Below are positions 1 to 7,452 of a DNA stretch of 11,417 nt, piece after piece (position 1 is the first letter of the stretch; every line of letters begins with the position of its first letter). This stretch comes from Syntrophomonas sp. UBA5432 (GTDB lineage: Bacteria > Bacillota > Syntrophomonadia > Syntrophomonadales > Syntrophomonadaceae): assembly GCA_002424365.1 (NCBI GenBank), contig DIRQ01000116.1, forward strand, positions 8,118-19,534. Reading direction: 5' to 3'. The notes under the pieces were generated by a model. The model worked only from the letters and a program-made list of their open reading frames with translations. It made no database searches and was not told where the DNA came from. The position numbers were made by a program, and so were the translations under genes.

Positions 1-102
1 TTATCTGAAAGCCTACCTCGTGTTTGCGGCGGGTACACATTGGCTACGAATAAGCAAAGACAAGTTGACGTTTATCAAGCTCAGAGTAAATTGAATTTCT
101 AA
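1..102 (+). CDS. C-terminal end of an unidentified protein (partial)
   Basis: The frame beginning at base 1 is open for 33 codons and ends in TAA at 100-102, about 17 nt before a hairpin terminator, as expected for the 3' end of a plus-strand gene. The tail is polar and ends ...QAQSKLNF. I do not recognise the family. A second plus frame (from base 2) is also open and stops about ten bases earlier, and part of the minus strand is open too, so the choice of frame rests mainly on stop-to-terminator spacing and is not secure. The start lies outside the window. Confidence 0.4.
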   Translation, partial: LSESLPRVCGGYTLATNKQRQVDVYQAQSKLNF

Positions 103-118
103 TCTCAGTCACAAAACT

Positions 119-155
119 AAGCCGCCGGAATCAATTATTCCAGCGGCTTTTGTTT
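119..155. terminator. Bidirectional rho-independent terminator
   Basis: GCCGC and GGAAT on the left (121-131, separated by one C) pair with ATTCC and GCGGC on the right (137-147). This gives an 11-position stem with one C/A mismatch, a 5-nt loop and two flanking A-T pairs. TTTTGTTT follows on the plus strand and TTAGTTTTG on the minus strand, so it can end both the partial plus-strand gene and the nine-gene minus-strand operon, whose last stop codon is at 241-243. Bases 156-240 show nothing else I can name. Confidence 0.85.
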
Positions 156-240
156 GAGGAGCTTAGATACCAGTTTAATAATGAGAATTGACAGGTAATA
201 AAAACCGAATTACATTTCGCATTTTGGGAAACAGTATACT

Positions 241-1665
241 CTAGTGTCTTTTGTTACCTGAACTTAAATATTCATGAATAGCCTGGGCTGCCCTCTTCCC
301 GGCACCCATAGCTTCGATAACCGTATCAGCACCGGTAACAATGTCACCACCCGCGAAAACGCCAGGTTTACTCGTTTGTCCGGTCTCGTAATCAACAATA
401 ATATTACCGTCTTTGTCAACTTCTAAATCGGGCGTTGTCTGGGGAACCATTGGATTAGCTCCCTGTCCTAGAGCCATAATTACGGTGTCAACTTCCAGCT
501 CAAACTCTGATCCTTTAATAGGAACAGGCCTTCTACGCCCAGATTCATCAGGTTCACCTAATTCGTACTGCAAGCAAATCATGCTTTTTACCCAGCCATT
601 TTCATCTCCAATAATTTCTATCGGGCTGGTCAGTAACTTAAATTGGACTCCTTCCTCTCTGGCATGTTCAATTTCTTCTAAACGGGCCGGCATTTCTTTT
701 TCCGACCTGCGATAAATTATATGGGCCTCCTCGGTTCCTAATCGTACAGCAGTTCGAACACTATCCATGGCAACATTTCCACCGCCAATTACTGCTACCT
801 TTTTACCAATCCGAATTGGGGTTAAATGTTCTGGAAATAGGTAGGCCTTCATCAAATTTGCCCGCATTAAGAATTCATTAGCAGAGTATACGCCATTTAA
901 AAATTCTCCCGGGATATCCATAAAATACGGATAGCCTGCACCCGTGCCGATAAACACACTATCATATCCGCTGTTTAGCAGGTCGTCAACTGTATTCGAC
1001 TTACCTATCAAGGTATTGCATTTAATTTCTACTCCCAGCTTTTGTATGTTGTCTATTTCATGTTGTACGATTGCTTTTGGTAAGCGAAATTCAGGAATCC
1101 CGTATACCATTACTCCTCCAGGTACATGCAGGCCTTCCATAATGCTTACTTTATGTCCCAATCTGGCCAGGTCAGCAGCTACAACTAATCCACTCGGACC
1201 TGATCCAACTACTGCTACCTTTTTGCCACTTGGTGTAACATCTTCTACCTCATATTCTCCGTATTGAAACTCCCAGTCAGCTACAAATCTTTGTAAACGG
1301 CCTATTGCTACCGGTTCATTCTTTTTCCCTAGTAAGCAATTACCTTCACATTTGCTTTCCTGCGGGCAAACCCGACCACAGATACCAGGCAAATCATTTT
1401 TTTCTCTAATTTTATCAATTGCCTTTTGGTAATCTTTCTCACTAATTAGCTTAATAAAACCTGGAATATCTATGTGTACTGGGCAACCATCTACACAAAG
1501 AGGTTTTTTACATTGCAAACACCGTGAAGCTTCCAAAAGTGCCAGTTCTTCAGTATATCCAAAGGCTACTTCATCAAAGTTCTTCACCCTCTCATGTGGC
1601 TCTTGAACCGGCATCAACTGTCGATCAACTTTTTCCTTTTTAGGCTTCTCTATTACCGTTGACAA
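241..1665 (-). CDS. NfnB-like large subunit, NADPH-binding iron-sulfur flavoprotein (GltD/GltA family)
   Basis: This is a 474-residue flavoprotein of the glutamate synthase small-chain/NfnB family, predicted cytoplasmic partner of the adjoining NfnA-like subunit. An N-terminal ferredoxin-like domain has two cysteine groups (C49, C52, C57, C61 and C96, C100, C106, C110) fitting two [4Fe-4S] clusters. An FAD-binding GSGPSGL (154-160), a second dinucleotide site GGGNVAMDS (294-302) and the terminal AGGD (438-441) follow. The start chosen is TTG at 1665: AGGAGG at 1675-1680 lies 9 nt upstream, whereas the further upstream TTG at 1686 precedes that site. The start overlaps the nfnA-like stop by 13 bp, implying translational coupling. 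With a PyrK-like partner and no glutamate synthase large chain nearby, NADH-dependent ferredoxin:NADP+ oxidoreductase (electron bifurcating) is more likely than a GOGAT subunit. Bifurcation itself is inference. Confidence 0.88.
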   Translation of the reverse strand: MSTVIEKPKKEKVDRQLMPVQEPHERVKNFDEVAFGYTEELALLEASRCLQCKKPLCVDGCPVHIDIPGFIKLISEKDYQKAIDKIREKNDLPGICGRVCPQESKCEGNCLLGKKNEPVAIGRLQRFVADWEFQYGEYEVEDVTPSGKKVAVVGSGPSGLVVAADLARLGHKVSIMEGLHVPGGVMVYGIPEFRLPKAIVQHEIDNIQKLGVEIKCNTLIGKSNTVDDLLNSGYDSVFIGTGAGYPYFMDIPGEFLNGVYSANEFLMRANLMKAYLFPEHLTPIRIGKKVAVIGGGNVAMDSVRTAVRLGTEEAHIIYRRSEKEMPARLEEIEHAREEGVQFKLLTSPIEIIGDENGWVKSMICLQYELGEPDESGRRRPVPIKGSEFELEVDTVIMALGQGANPMVPQTTPDLEVDKDGNIIVDYETGQTSKPGVFAGGDIVTGADTVIEAMGAGKRAAQAIHEYLSSGNKRH

Positions 1666-2492
1666 CTGCAACCACCTCCTGTGCAACCTTCCATAACCAT
1701 TTTTTCTTTATCAATGAATGTGCGGGACCTTATTTCGACAATATCCCAGTCTACCAAATGACCGTCAAATTCAGGACCATCAACGCAGGCAAATTTAGCT
1801 TCCTTATTGACTTCCACACGACAAGCACCACACATACCTGTGCCATCAACCATAGTAGAATTAATACTGACCGTAGTCCTTATGTTGGCTGGTCTGGTCA
1901 TTTCTGAAACTGCCTTCATCATAGCCACCGGCCCTGTGGCCACAACTAAATCAATTTGGGCTTCGTCAATAATTCCCTTTAATACATCTGTAACCAAGCC
2001 CTTTTGACCTAGAGCTCCATCTTCGGTGGTGATATACAATTTGTCACTAACCTTTTCTATTTCATCCGCTAGAATCAAATCGTCTTTACTTCTAGCACCT
2101 ATAATGGAAATAATTCGATTCCCTTTATTGGCCAAAGCTCTGGCAATTGGGTAAATAGACGCTACCCCAATACCCCCGCCTACACATACCACTGTACCAA
2201 AGTCTGATATTTGGGAAGGCATTCCTAATGGCCCCACCAAGTCTAATATATGGTCCCCTGACTCCAATTTACCCAGATTTATAGTTGTATGTCCTACTTC
2301 CTGAAAGATAAAAGTTATCGTACCGTCTTCACGGTTAAAATCAGCTATTGTTAAAGGAATTCTCTCTCCATTTTCACTGATTCGCAAAATTGCAAACTGT
2401 CCTGCTTGAACCTTTGCGGCTATCTCAGGGGCTGATACTTCAATAAGTTTTATTGTTTGTGAAAGAACTTGCTTTCTTACAATCTTAAACAT
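1653..2492 (-). CDS. NfnA-like small subunit (ferredoxin-NADP reductase / PyrK family)
   Basis: This 279-residue protein belongs to the ferredoxin-NADP reductase superfamily, like PyrK, sulfide dehydrogenase beta and NfnA. It has an FAD-binding RIPLTI (44-49) and a nucleotide-binding GGGIG (105-109). A C-terminal [2Fe-2S] motif holds C221, C224 and C236, with D216 placed where characterised NfnA proteins use an aspartate as a fourth ligand. The tail is cysteine-rich (C270, C275, C277). It would take electrons from NADH and pass them to the NfnB-like subunit. The start is ATG at 2492, 9 nt after GGAG at 2502-2505; the alternative ATG at 2501 abuts that site directly. The gene is separated from the upstream acyl-CoA dehydrogenase by 250 bp, so the pair may also have its own promoter. 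The alternative identity, a dihydroorotate dehydrogenase electron-transfer subunit, is less likely because no pyrimidine genes are near. Confidence 0.87.
   Translation of the reverse strand: MFKIVRKQVLSQTIKLIEVSAPEIAAKVQAGQFAILRISENGERIPLTIADFNREDGTITFIFQEVGHTTINLGKLESGDHILDLVGPLGMPSQISDFGTVVCVGGGIGVASIYPIARALANKGNRIISIIGARSKDDLILADEIEKVSDKLYITTEDGALGQKGLVTDVLKGIIDEAQIDLVVATGPVAMMKAVSEMTRPANIRTTVSINSTMVDGTGMCGACRVEVNKEAKFACVDGPEFDGHLVDWDIVEIRSRTFIDKEKMVMEGCTGGGCSCQR
1675..1680 (-). promoter_or_regulatory. Ribosome binding site that sets the nfnB-like TTG start
   Basis: A perfect AGGAGG lies inside the last codons of the nfnA-like gene. It is 9 nt from TTG at 1665 and only 3 nt from the in-frame TTG at 1671, so 1665 is preferred. 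There is no nearby in-frame ATG. Confidence 0.75.
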
Positions 2493-2742
2493 GTTTTTCA
2501 TCTCCTCTGGTATACCAGCAAACCATACTAATTCGAGATTTGTTAAAAAGCTACGCCGGACCTAAAGGATAAGCCCCGTTCTTATCCCTATAGATCCAAC
2601 AAAGCTATACAGAAAAGGGATTGGACTATTATTGATGTATCTGCTAATTTTACGTTAAACCATTTTTGCGATATATAATACCATCCCTTGAATTAGTACT
2701 ACTTTGCCATTTAAAATCCAAGAAATATCGCTCAGGTTAACC
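2493..2742. other. 250-bp gap inside the operon with palindromes
   Basis: No credible gene is present. It holds a perfect 12-bp palindrome CTGGTATACCAG (2507-2518) touching the ribosome binding site of the nfnA-like gene, and a perfect 7-bp inverted repeat GGATAAG/CTTATCC with a 7-nt loop (2567-2587). The minus strand has TATTATATAT near 2670, a possible -10, but without a convincing -35. No long U-run follows the hairpin in the direction of transcription, so it is not a clear terminator. The gap may separate expression of the NfnAB-like pair from the catabolic genes. Confidence 0.5.
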
Positions 2743-3882
2743 TTAGCTCAACAGGCTTCCTGCAATAACCATCCTCTGAACTTGTTGGGTACCTTCATAT
2801 ATTTGTAGTATCTTGGCATCTCTCATTAACTTCTCAACCGGATAATCTTTCATATAACCATAACCACCATGAATCTGTACTGCATCTACCGTAACTTCCA
2901 TGGCTATGTCACCAGCATACAATTTACACATTGCACCGTATTTGGAATCCACCCTGCCCGCATCTATCTCTGATGCAGCTAGTAAGACCAGGCTACGTGC
3001 AGCCTCCACCTTGGTTGCCATATCAGCCAGCATAAAGGAAATGGCCTGATGCTGCCCAATGGGTCTGCCAAATTGGGCACGGGTTTTCGCATACTCAATC
3101 GATTCTTCCAAAGCTCTTCTGGCAACGCCAACAGCTGCAGCACCAATACTCATCCGAGTACGATCTAGAGTTTGCATAGCTATTTTAAAGCCTTGTCCTT
3201 CTTTACCCAGCAAGTCTTTTGCCGGAACTCTTACATCTTCAAAAATGACTTCAGCAATATGCGATGCACGATCGCCCAGCTTATCTTCCACTTTTCCCAT
3301 GGAAACTCCAGGCGCATCTCCTGCTACCAAAAAGGCACTTATTCCTTTTGTCCCCTTGCCTCTTTCTGTTTTGGCAAAAACAGTATACATGTTGGAAATG
3401 CCACCATGAGTAATAAAGCATTTAGTACCGTTTATTATATAATCATCGCCGTCTTTTTCTGCTCTGGTTAGCATCCCAGCAGCATCTGACCCTGCACTAG
3501 GTTCAGTCAGGCAAAATGCTGCCAATACCGGAGATTCCGCAAATTGGGGTAACCATCTATCTTGCTGTTCTTCAGTTCCTGCAATTAAGATTGGCGTTAA
3601 GGCCAAAGTGTTTCCATCCCACGCTCCACTGATTCCCAAGCAACCGTAAGACAACTCTTCAACCAACATAGCCTCAGTAACATGATCAAGCTCTAATCCA
3701 CCGTATTTTGCCGGTAAATTAAAATTCCAAAGTCCTATCTCGAAAGCCTTATTAATAATCGGCCAGGGCATCTCACTTGTTCTGTCATATTCTTCTGCCA
3801 CCGGTATAATTTCATTTTTTACAAATTTGCGAACCATGTTCTGCATTTCTCTTTGCTCATCGGTTAACTCAAAACTAACCAA
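2743..3882 (-). CDS. Acyl-CoA dehydrogenase, medium-chain-like
   Basis: A 379-residue flavoprotein, normal length for the family, that oxidises an acyl-CoA to the 2-enoyl-CoA and hands electrons to an ETF (none is encoded here). The FAD/substrate signature LTEPSAGSD is at 125-133, RAQFGRPI at 268-275, and QIHGGYGY at 336-343. The catalytic base is probably E363 in IYEGT, the position used by short- and medium-chain enzymes. The stretch HQAISFMLADMA (278-289) closely matches mammalian MCAD as I remember it. The start is TTG at 3882, with GGAGG 9 nt upstream (3892-3896); the first downstream ATG would remove 12 residues and has no better site. It follows the CoA-transferase gene by 70 nt. Its substrate is not decidable: straight-chain, branched or aromatic-derived acyl-CoA remain possible. 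Confidence 0.93.
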   Translation of the reverse strand: MVSFELTDEQREMQNMVRKFVKNEIIPVAEEYDRTSEMPWPIINKAFEIGLWNFNLPAKYGGLELDHVTEAMLVEELSYGCLGISGAWDGNTLALTPILIAGTEEQQDRWLPQFAESPVLAAFCLTEPSAGSDAAGMLTRAEKDGDDYIINGTKCFITHGGISNMYTVFAKTERGKGTKGISAFLVAGDAPGVSMGKVEDKLGDRASHIAEVIFEDVRVPAKDLLGKEGQGFKIAMQTLDRTRMSIGAAAVGVARRALEESIEYAKTRAQFGRPIGQHQAISFMLADMATKVEAARSLVLLAASEIDAGRVDSKYGAMCKLYAGDIAMEVTVDAVQIHGGYGYMKDYPVEKLMRDAKILQIYEGTQQVQRMVIAGSLLS

Positions 3883-3952
3883 TTAAACCAACCTCCCTGC
3901 ATGCATATTTCTCCTACGTAATGAAACAAAACGTCAAAACTTTAATTCCCTA

Positions 3953-5188
3953 TTATTTCTTTTTATTTACTGCTCTTGTTATAAACCCATCTCCAATTGC
4001 ACCTTTATCCAACATTTCTGAGACCTCTTCTTCGCTGTAACCCATTTCCAACAAGAGCTCTTTTGTATGCTGTCCTTTAAATGGTGGGGGCAATTCGGCA
4101 AGTGCTTCATAAGAACTGAATTTAATTGGGTTGCCGGGAACTTTTACTTTGCCGGCAGTAGCATGTTCATATTCGACCAGCATATTCCGGGCTTTTGTAT
4201 TTTCGCTTTCACAAATCTGCGGCACTTCTAAAATAGGTGCTATAGCCACACGTGCTTCCCGTAACATGGCTACCATTTCATCAACAGTGTAATCCTTCAT
4301 CCAGTTATTGATGAAATCAGTCATCTCCTCGATATTTTCCAGTCTTGTAGCGTTACTGTTAAACTTTGGATCCAAGGCCATCTCTGGTACACCCATAGTC
4401 TTGCACATGCTTCCCCACAGCTTTTCGTTAGAAGCAACCACGCCAACAAAACCATCTTTGCACTTATAAACATCATAAGGTCCACCATCAGGATGCCTGC
4501 TACCCTGCCTCTGGGTTGGTCTGTCACATATTGTATAGGCAGGAACACTGTTTTCCAAACAGGTAAATATACAGTCAACCAGGGCAACGTCTATATGTTC
4601 ACCTTTTCCTGTCACATTTCTGTAATGCAGAGCAGCTAGTAAACCCATTCCTCCGTATAACCCAGCAATAATATCACCAATGGAAGAGCCTACACGTAGT
4701 GGCATATCTGGATATCCAGTAATGCTCATTAAGCCACCCATGGCCTGAGCCAACATGTCATATCCCGGAAGTTTGCTTAACGGTCCGTACTGGCCAAAAG
4801 CAGATATTGAAAGATAGATGATGTCCTCTTTTATCTTTTTGCAATCTTCGTAACCAACCTTTAATTTATCTGCTACTCCTGGAGCAAAATTCTCAAAGAC
4901 AATATCTGCTTCACTTACCAATTTGTAAAATATTTCTTTGGCTTTGTCTTCCCTAAAGTTGAGCTCTATACTTCTTTTTCCTCGATTAAGTCCAATAAAA
5001 TACGTTGCCTCTTCGGTTCCTTCAGCAAACGGCGGCCAACTTCTTTCATTGCTATTGGGGCCTACATCTTCAATCTTTATAACTTCGGCTCCCATGTCAG
5101 CCAGTATCTGAGTACAAAACGGTCCGGTAAATACCCTAGTCAAATCTACAATCTTAATACCTTCGAGAATCTTAACCTGTTTATTCAT
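3953..5188 (-). CDS. Class III CoA-transferase (CaiB/BaiF family)
   Basis: A 411-residue member of the CaiB/BaiF (formyl-CoA transferase-like) family, which moves CoA between carboxylates through an aspartyl-CoA anhydride. The N-terminal half contains the typical LEGIKIVDLTRV (8-19), ADMGAEVIKIE (30-40) and NRGKRSI (68-74). The catalytic aspartate is probably D144 in PGYDMLAQ. The start is ATG at 5188, 12 nt after AGGAGG (5201-5206); a GTG at 5209 lies in frame but overlaps that site. It is the only acid-activating enzyme in the operon, so it probably converts the free acid substrate to its CoA ester using a CoA donor such as succinyl-CoA or a pathway product. Donor and acceptor cannot be read from sequence. 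Related family members include racemases (AMACR), a less likely alternative. Confidence 0.9.
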   Translation of the reverse strand: MNKQVKILEGIKIVDLTRVFTGPFCTQILADMGAEVIKIEDVGPNSNERSWPPFAEGTEEATYFIGLNRGKRSIELNFREDKAKEIFYKLVSEADIVFENFAPGVADKLKVGYEDCKKIKEDIIYLSISAFGQYGPLSKLPGYDMLAQAMGGLMSITGYPDMPLRVGSSIGDIIAGLYGGMGLLAALHYRNVTGKGEHIDVALVDCIFTCLENSVPAYTICDRPTQRQGSRHPDGGPYDVYKCKDGFVGVVASNEKLWGSMCKTMGVPEMALDPKFNSNATRLENIEEMTDFINNWMKDYTVDEMVAMLREARVAIAPILEVPQICESENTKARNMLVEYEHATAGKVKVPGNPIKFSSYEALAELPPPFKGQHTKELLLEMGYSEEEVSEMLDKGAIGDGFITRAVNKKK

Positions 5189-5256
5189 AAAAACCTTATA
5201 CCTCCTCACTTTTTTTCCTTATAGTTATACCCATTGAGCATGAATTAAAGGGGGGA

Positions 5257-5287
5257 GGGGAAACGCTGATTTTATTCAGGTTTCCCC
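5257..5287 (-). other. Strong intercistronic stem-loop between thiolase and CoA-transferase genes
   Basis: GGGGAAAC (5257-5264) pairs perfectly with GTTTCCCC (5280-5287); inside it CTGA/TCAG forms four more pairs with a one-base bulge at 5265 and a 6-nt loop. It begins about 22 nt after the thiolase stop. In the direction of transcription the stem is followed by TCCCCCCTTTAA, not a U-tract, so it is more likely an mRNA processing or stabilising element, or an attenuator, than a full terminator. Confidence 0.7.
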
Positions 5288-5308
5288 GATATTTTTAATG
5301 GTTCTTTG

Positions 5309-6616
5309 CTATTCTACCCAGATAATGGAGCCTCCACCCTGTGTCAATCCCCCACAGATAGCACAGGTCGCAAAACCTCCACCATTCTCTTTAAGATTAT
5401 AGGCGGCAGTCATCATTATTCTCGCACCACTTGCAGTGTTAGGATGTCCTATGGCTATGGCGCTTCCGTTAACATTTAACCTGGTTTTTAATTCTTTATA
5501 TTTATTATCATCATTATCAAGAATAGGTTGCTTAGAAACTTCTTTTACCAGTTCCTTATAATCACCGGTTAAGAACCGTTCATTAGACAAGAGTTTACAA
5601 GATACCAACGGGACACACGCAAATGCCTCGTTAATTTCAATAAATTTCATGTCATCAATAGTCAGATTGGCCTCATCCAGACATTTTTTAATTGCAAATG
5701 CAGGGGATACCGGCATAATTCTTGGCTGGAGGGCAATTGCTGAGGTGGCCACTACTGTATAAAGCGGCTCATAACCATATTTATCGGCTGTTTCTCTTTT
5801 CATAATTATTTGAGCAGTAGCACCATCATTCATACCCGGTGCATTTCCTGCCGTACAAGTTGGATTACCAAATATGGGTTTAAGCTTTGCCAGTGCCTCC
5901 AAGGTAATACCTGGTCGATACTGCTCGTCAATGTCAAGAACTTGACTGGATTTAACATTTCCTTTTTTATCTTTCTTTTCAATGGTTAAAGGCACCATTT
6001 CATGTTTAAAAAATCCTCTTTCCCATGCTTTCCCATACTTGGCATGGCTTTCAAAGGCTAATTCATCCTGTTCTTCTCTAGATACTCCATATTCAATAGC
6101 TACATCACCAGAATCAACTGCCACCGGGGCATAATCTTTGTAACCTAATGGAATAATAGGATCCTCAATTAGGAACGAAGTGTGCTTTCTACCTTCCCAC
6201 CTTATATTTCTCAGTAAAAATGGAACCGTACTGAAGCTAGTAGCACCACCTGTCATAACTACTTCAACTTCCCCCAACTGAATGCTTCTTGAACCATATT
6301 TTACGGTTGTCATTGCCGTCGTACATGCCTGATCATAATATAATGATGGTGTCTCAGGCGGAATCCCCGCTTTCATCATACTTTGACGAGCTACCACCGG
6401 AGTATACGGATCCTTACAGTTGGTGGTATCACCACAACCCCACCAGACTTCATCAATTAAATCTGGAACCATATCTATCTTTTCCAGGGCATTCCTCATG
6501 GCAATAGCCCCTAGATCATAGATATCTATGTCTTTCATTGATCCACCGAATCTTCCAAATGGAGTTCTTACCGCACTTACAACTACTATATCGTCTTTGC
6601 TTTTTTGAAATTTCAT
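5309..6616 (-). CDS. Thiolase family acyl-CoA acetyltransferase, atypical
   Basis: A 435-residue thiolase, about 40 residues longer than the usual ~390. The nucleophile is probably C98 in DQACTTAM; NEAFA is at 329-333, the GHP histidine is H391, and C418 or C421 would be the second catalytic cysteine. It would cleave a 3-oxoacyl-CoA with free CoA, giving acetyl-CoA (or another short acyl-CoA) plus a shortened acyl-CoA. Oddities: CTTA replaces the common C(G/A/S)SG, GHPNTASG replaces GHPIGASG, and a lysine- and aspartate-rich insertion of roughly 30 residues lies at about 346-380. The start is ATG at 6616 with GGAG 7 nt upstream; the in-frame ATG at 6637 precedes that site. The gap to the preceding gene is 27 nt. 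These changes suggest a substrate other than plain acetoacetyl-CoA, which is inference. Confidence 0.88.
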   Translation of the reverse strand: MKFQKSKDDIVVVSAVRTPFGRFGGSMKDIDIYDLGAIAMRNALEKIDMVPDLIDEVWWGCGDTTNCKDPYTPVVARQSMMKAGIPPETPSLYYDQACTTAMTTVKYGSRSIQLGEVEVVMTGGATSFSTVPFLLRNIRWEGRKHTSFLIEDPIIPLGYKDYAPVAVDSGDVAIEYGVSREEQDELAFESHAKYGKAWERGFFKHEMVPLTIEKKDKKGNVKSSQVLDIDEQYRPGITLEALAKLKPIFGNPTCTAGNAPGMNDGATAQIIMKRETADKYGYEPLYTVVATSAIALQPRIMPVSPAFAIKKCLDEANLTIDDMKFIEINEAFACVPLVSCKLLSNERFLTGDYKELVKEVSKQPILDNDDNKYKELKTRLNVNGSAIAIGHPNTASGARIMMTAAYNLKENGGGFATCAICGGLTQGGGSIIWVE

Positions 6617-6643
6617 AATACTACTCCTTTCAATCATTCTTTA

Positions 6644-7423
6644 TTATTGGGCTACCCAACCACCATCAACACTTAGAATGACTCCCGTACAGTAACTTGA
6701 TCCAGGTGATGCCAGGAACAAAGTAGCTGCTTTAAGTTCATCATCGCTGCCAAACCGGCGCATAGGAATGTATTGCAACATCAATTCCTCACTCTTGTCC
6801 AGAGTTCCAGCAGTCATTTTGCTTGGGAACCAACCTGGAGCTATTGAATTAACGGTAATATTGTGTTCGGCCCATTTAACCGCCAGGTCTTTGGTTAAGC
6901 CTGCAATCGCAGCTTTACTGGTCTGATATGCAACTGCATCCATAATTTCTGCCGGCGCACCTACAAAAGCGGCCAAAGAAGACAGGTTTATTATTCTGCC
7001 ATATTTCTGTTTAGCCATAATCTGGCCTGCCTTTTGAGCCATAAGCCAAGAACCGGTAACGTTTGTTTCAATTACTTTTTTCCAACCATTAAGAGGGAAT
7101 TCAAGCGAAGGTGCCCCCCATGTTGCGCCTGAATTATTTACCAGAATATCCACCCGACCGAACTCTTTAAGGACCAAATCATATAACGCATCAATTTCTT
7201 CAGGTTTGCTAACATCCACTCTTGCAGGTAATACTTTTACCCCTAATTCTTCTTCCATCTTTTTGGCAACTTCTTGACACCTCTCCAGTTTTCTGGCCGC
7301 AATAACCAGGTTTGCTCCAGCTTCACCAAGCGCGTAAGCCATTTGAACACCTATGCCTGCTGCTCCACCGGTTACAATCGCAACCTGTCCTGATAAATCG
7401 AAAAGTTCTTTAATAGTTTTCAT
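6644..7423 (-). CDS. Short-chain dehydrogenase/reductase (probable 3-hydroxyacyl-CoA or 3-oxoacyl reductase)
   Basis: A 259-residue classical SDR with TGGAAGIG (18-25) for nucleotide binding, NNSGA (96-100), N121, the catalytic serine at 148 or 149, and YQTSK with Y166 and K170. SVDGGW (251-256) is the usual family C-terminus. R44 after the second strand, with no acidic residue there, favours NADP(H) over NAD(H). Start ATG at 7423 has AAAGGAG about 9 nt upstream; the gap to the hbd-type gene is 29 nt. In this operon it probably interconverts a 3-hydroxyacyl-CoA and 3-oxoacyl-CoA, perhaps the R isomer made by the MaoC-type hydratase. FabG-like or alcohol dehydrogenase activity cannot be excluded, as SDR substrates are poorly predictable. 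Confidence 0.85.
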   Translation of the reverse strand: MKTIKELFDLSGQVAIVTGGAAGIGVQMAYALGEAGANLVIAARKLERCQEVAKKMEEELGVKVLPARVDVSKPEEIDALYDLVLKEFGRVDILVNNSGATWGAPSLEFPLNGWKKVIETNVTGSWLMAQKAGQIMAKQKYGRIINLSSLAAFVGAPAEIMDAVAYQTSKAAIAGLTKDLAVKWAEHNITVNSIAPGWFPSKMTAGTLDKSEELMLQYIPMRRFGSDDELKAATLFLASPGSSYCTGVILSVDGGWVAQ

Positions 7424-7452
7424 TCCACAATTCTCCTTTCGTTTAAATTAAA

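Noticed and set aside
2493..2742. Riboswitch upstream of the nfnA-like gene
   Set aside because: Hairpins are present but I could match no known aptamer consensus, and there is no terminator or clear anti-terminator pairing.
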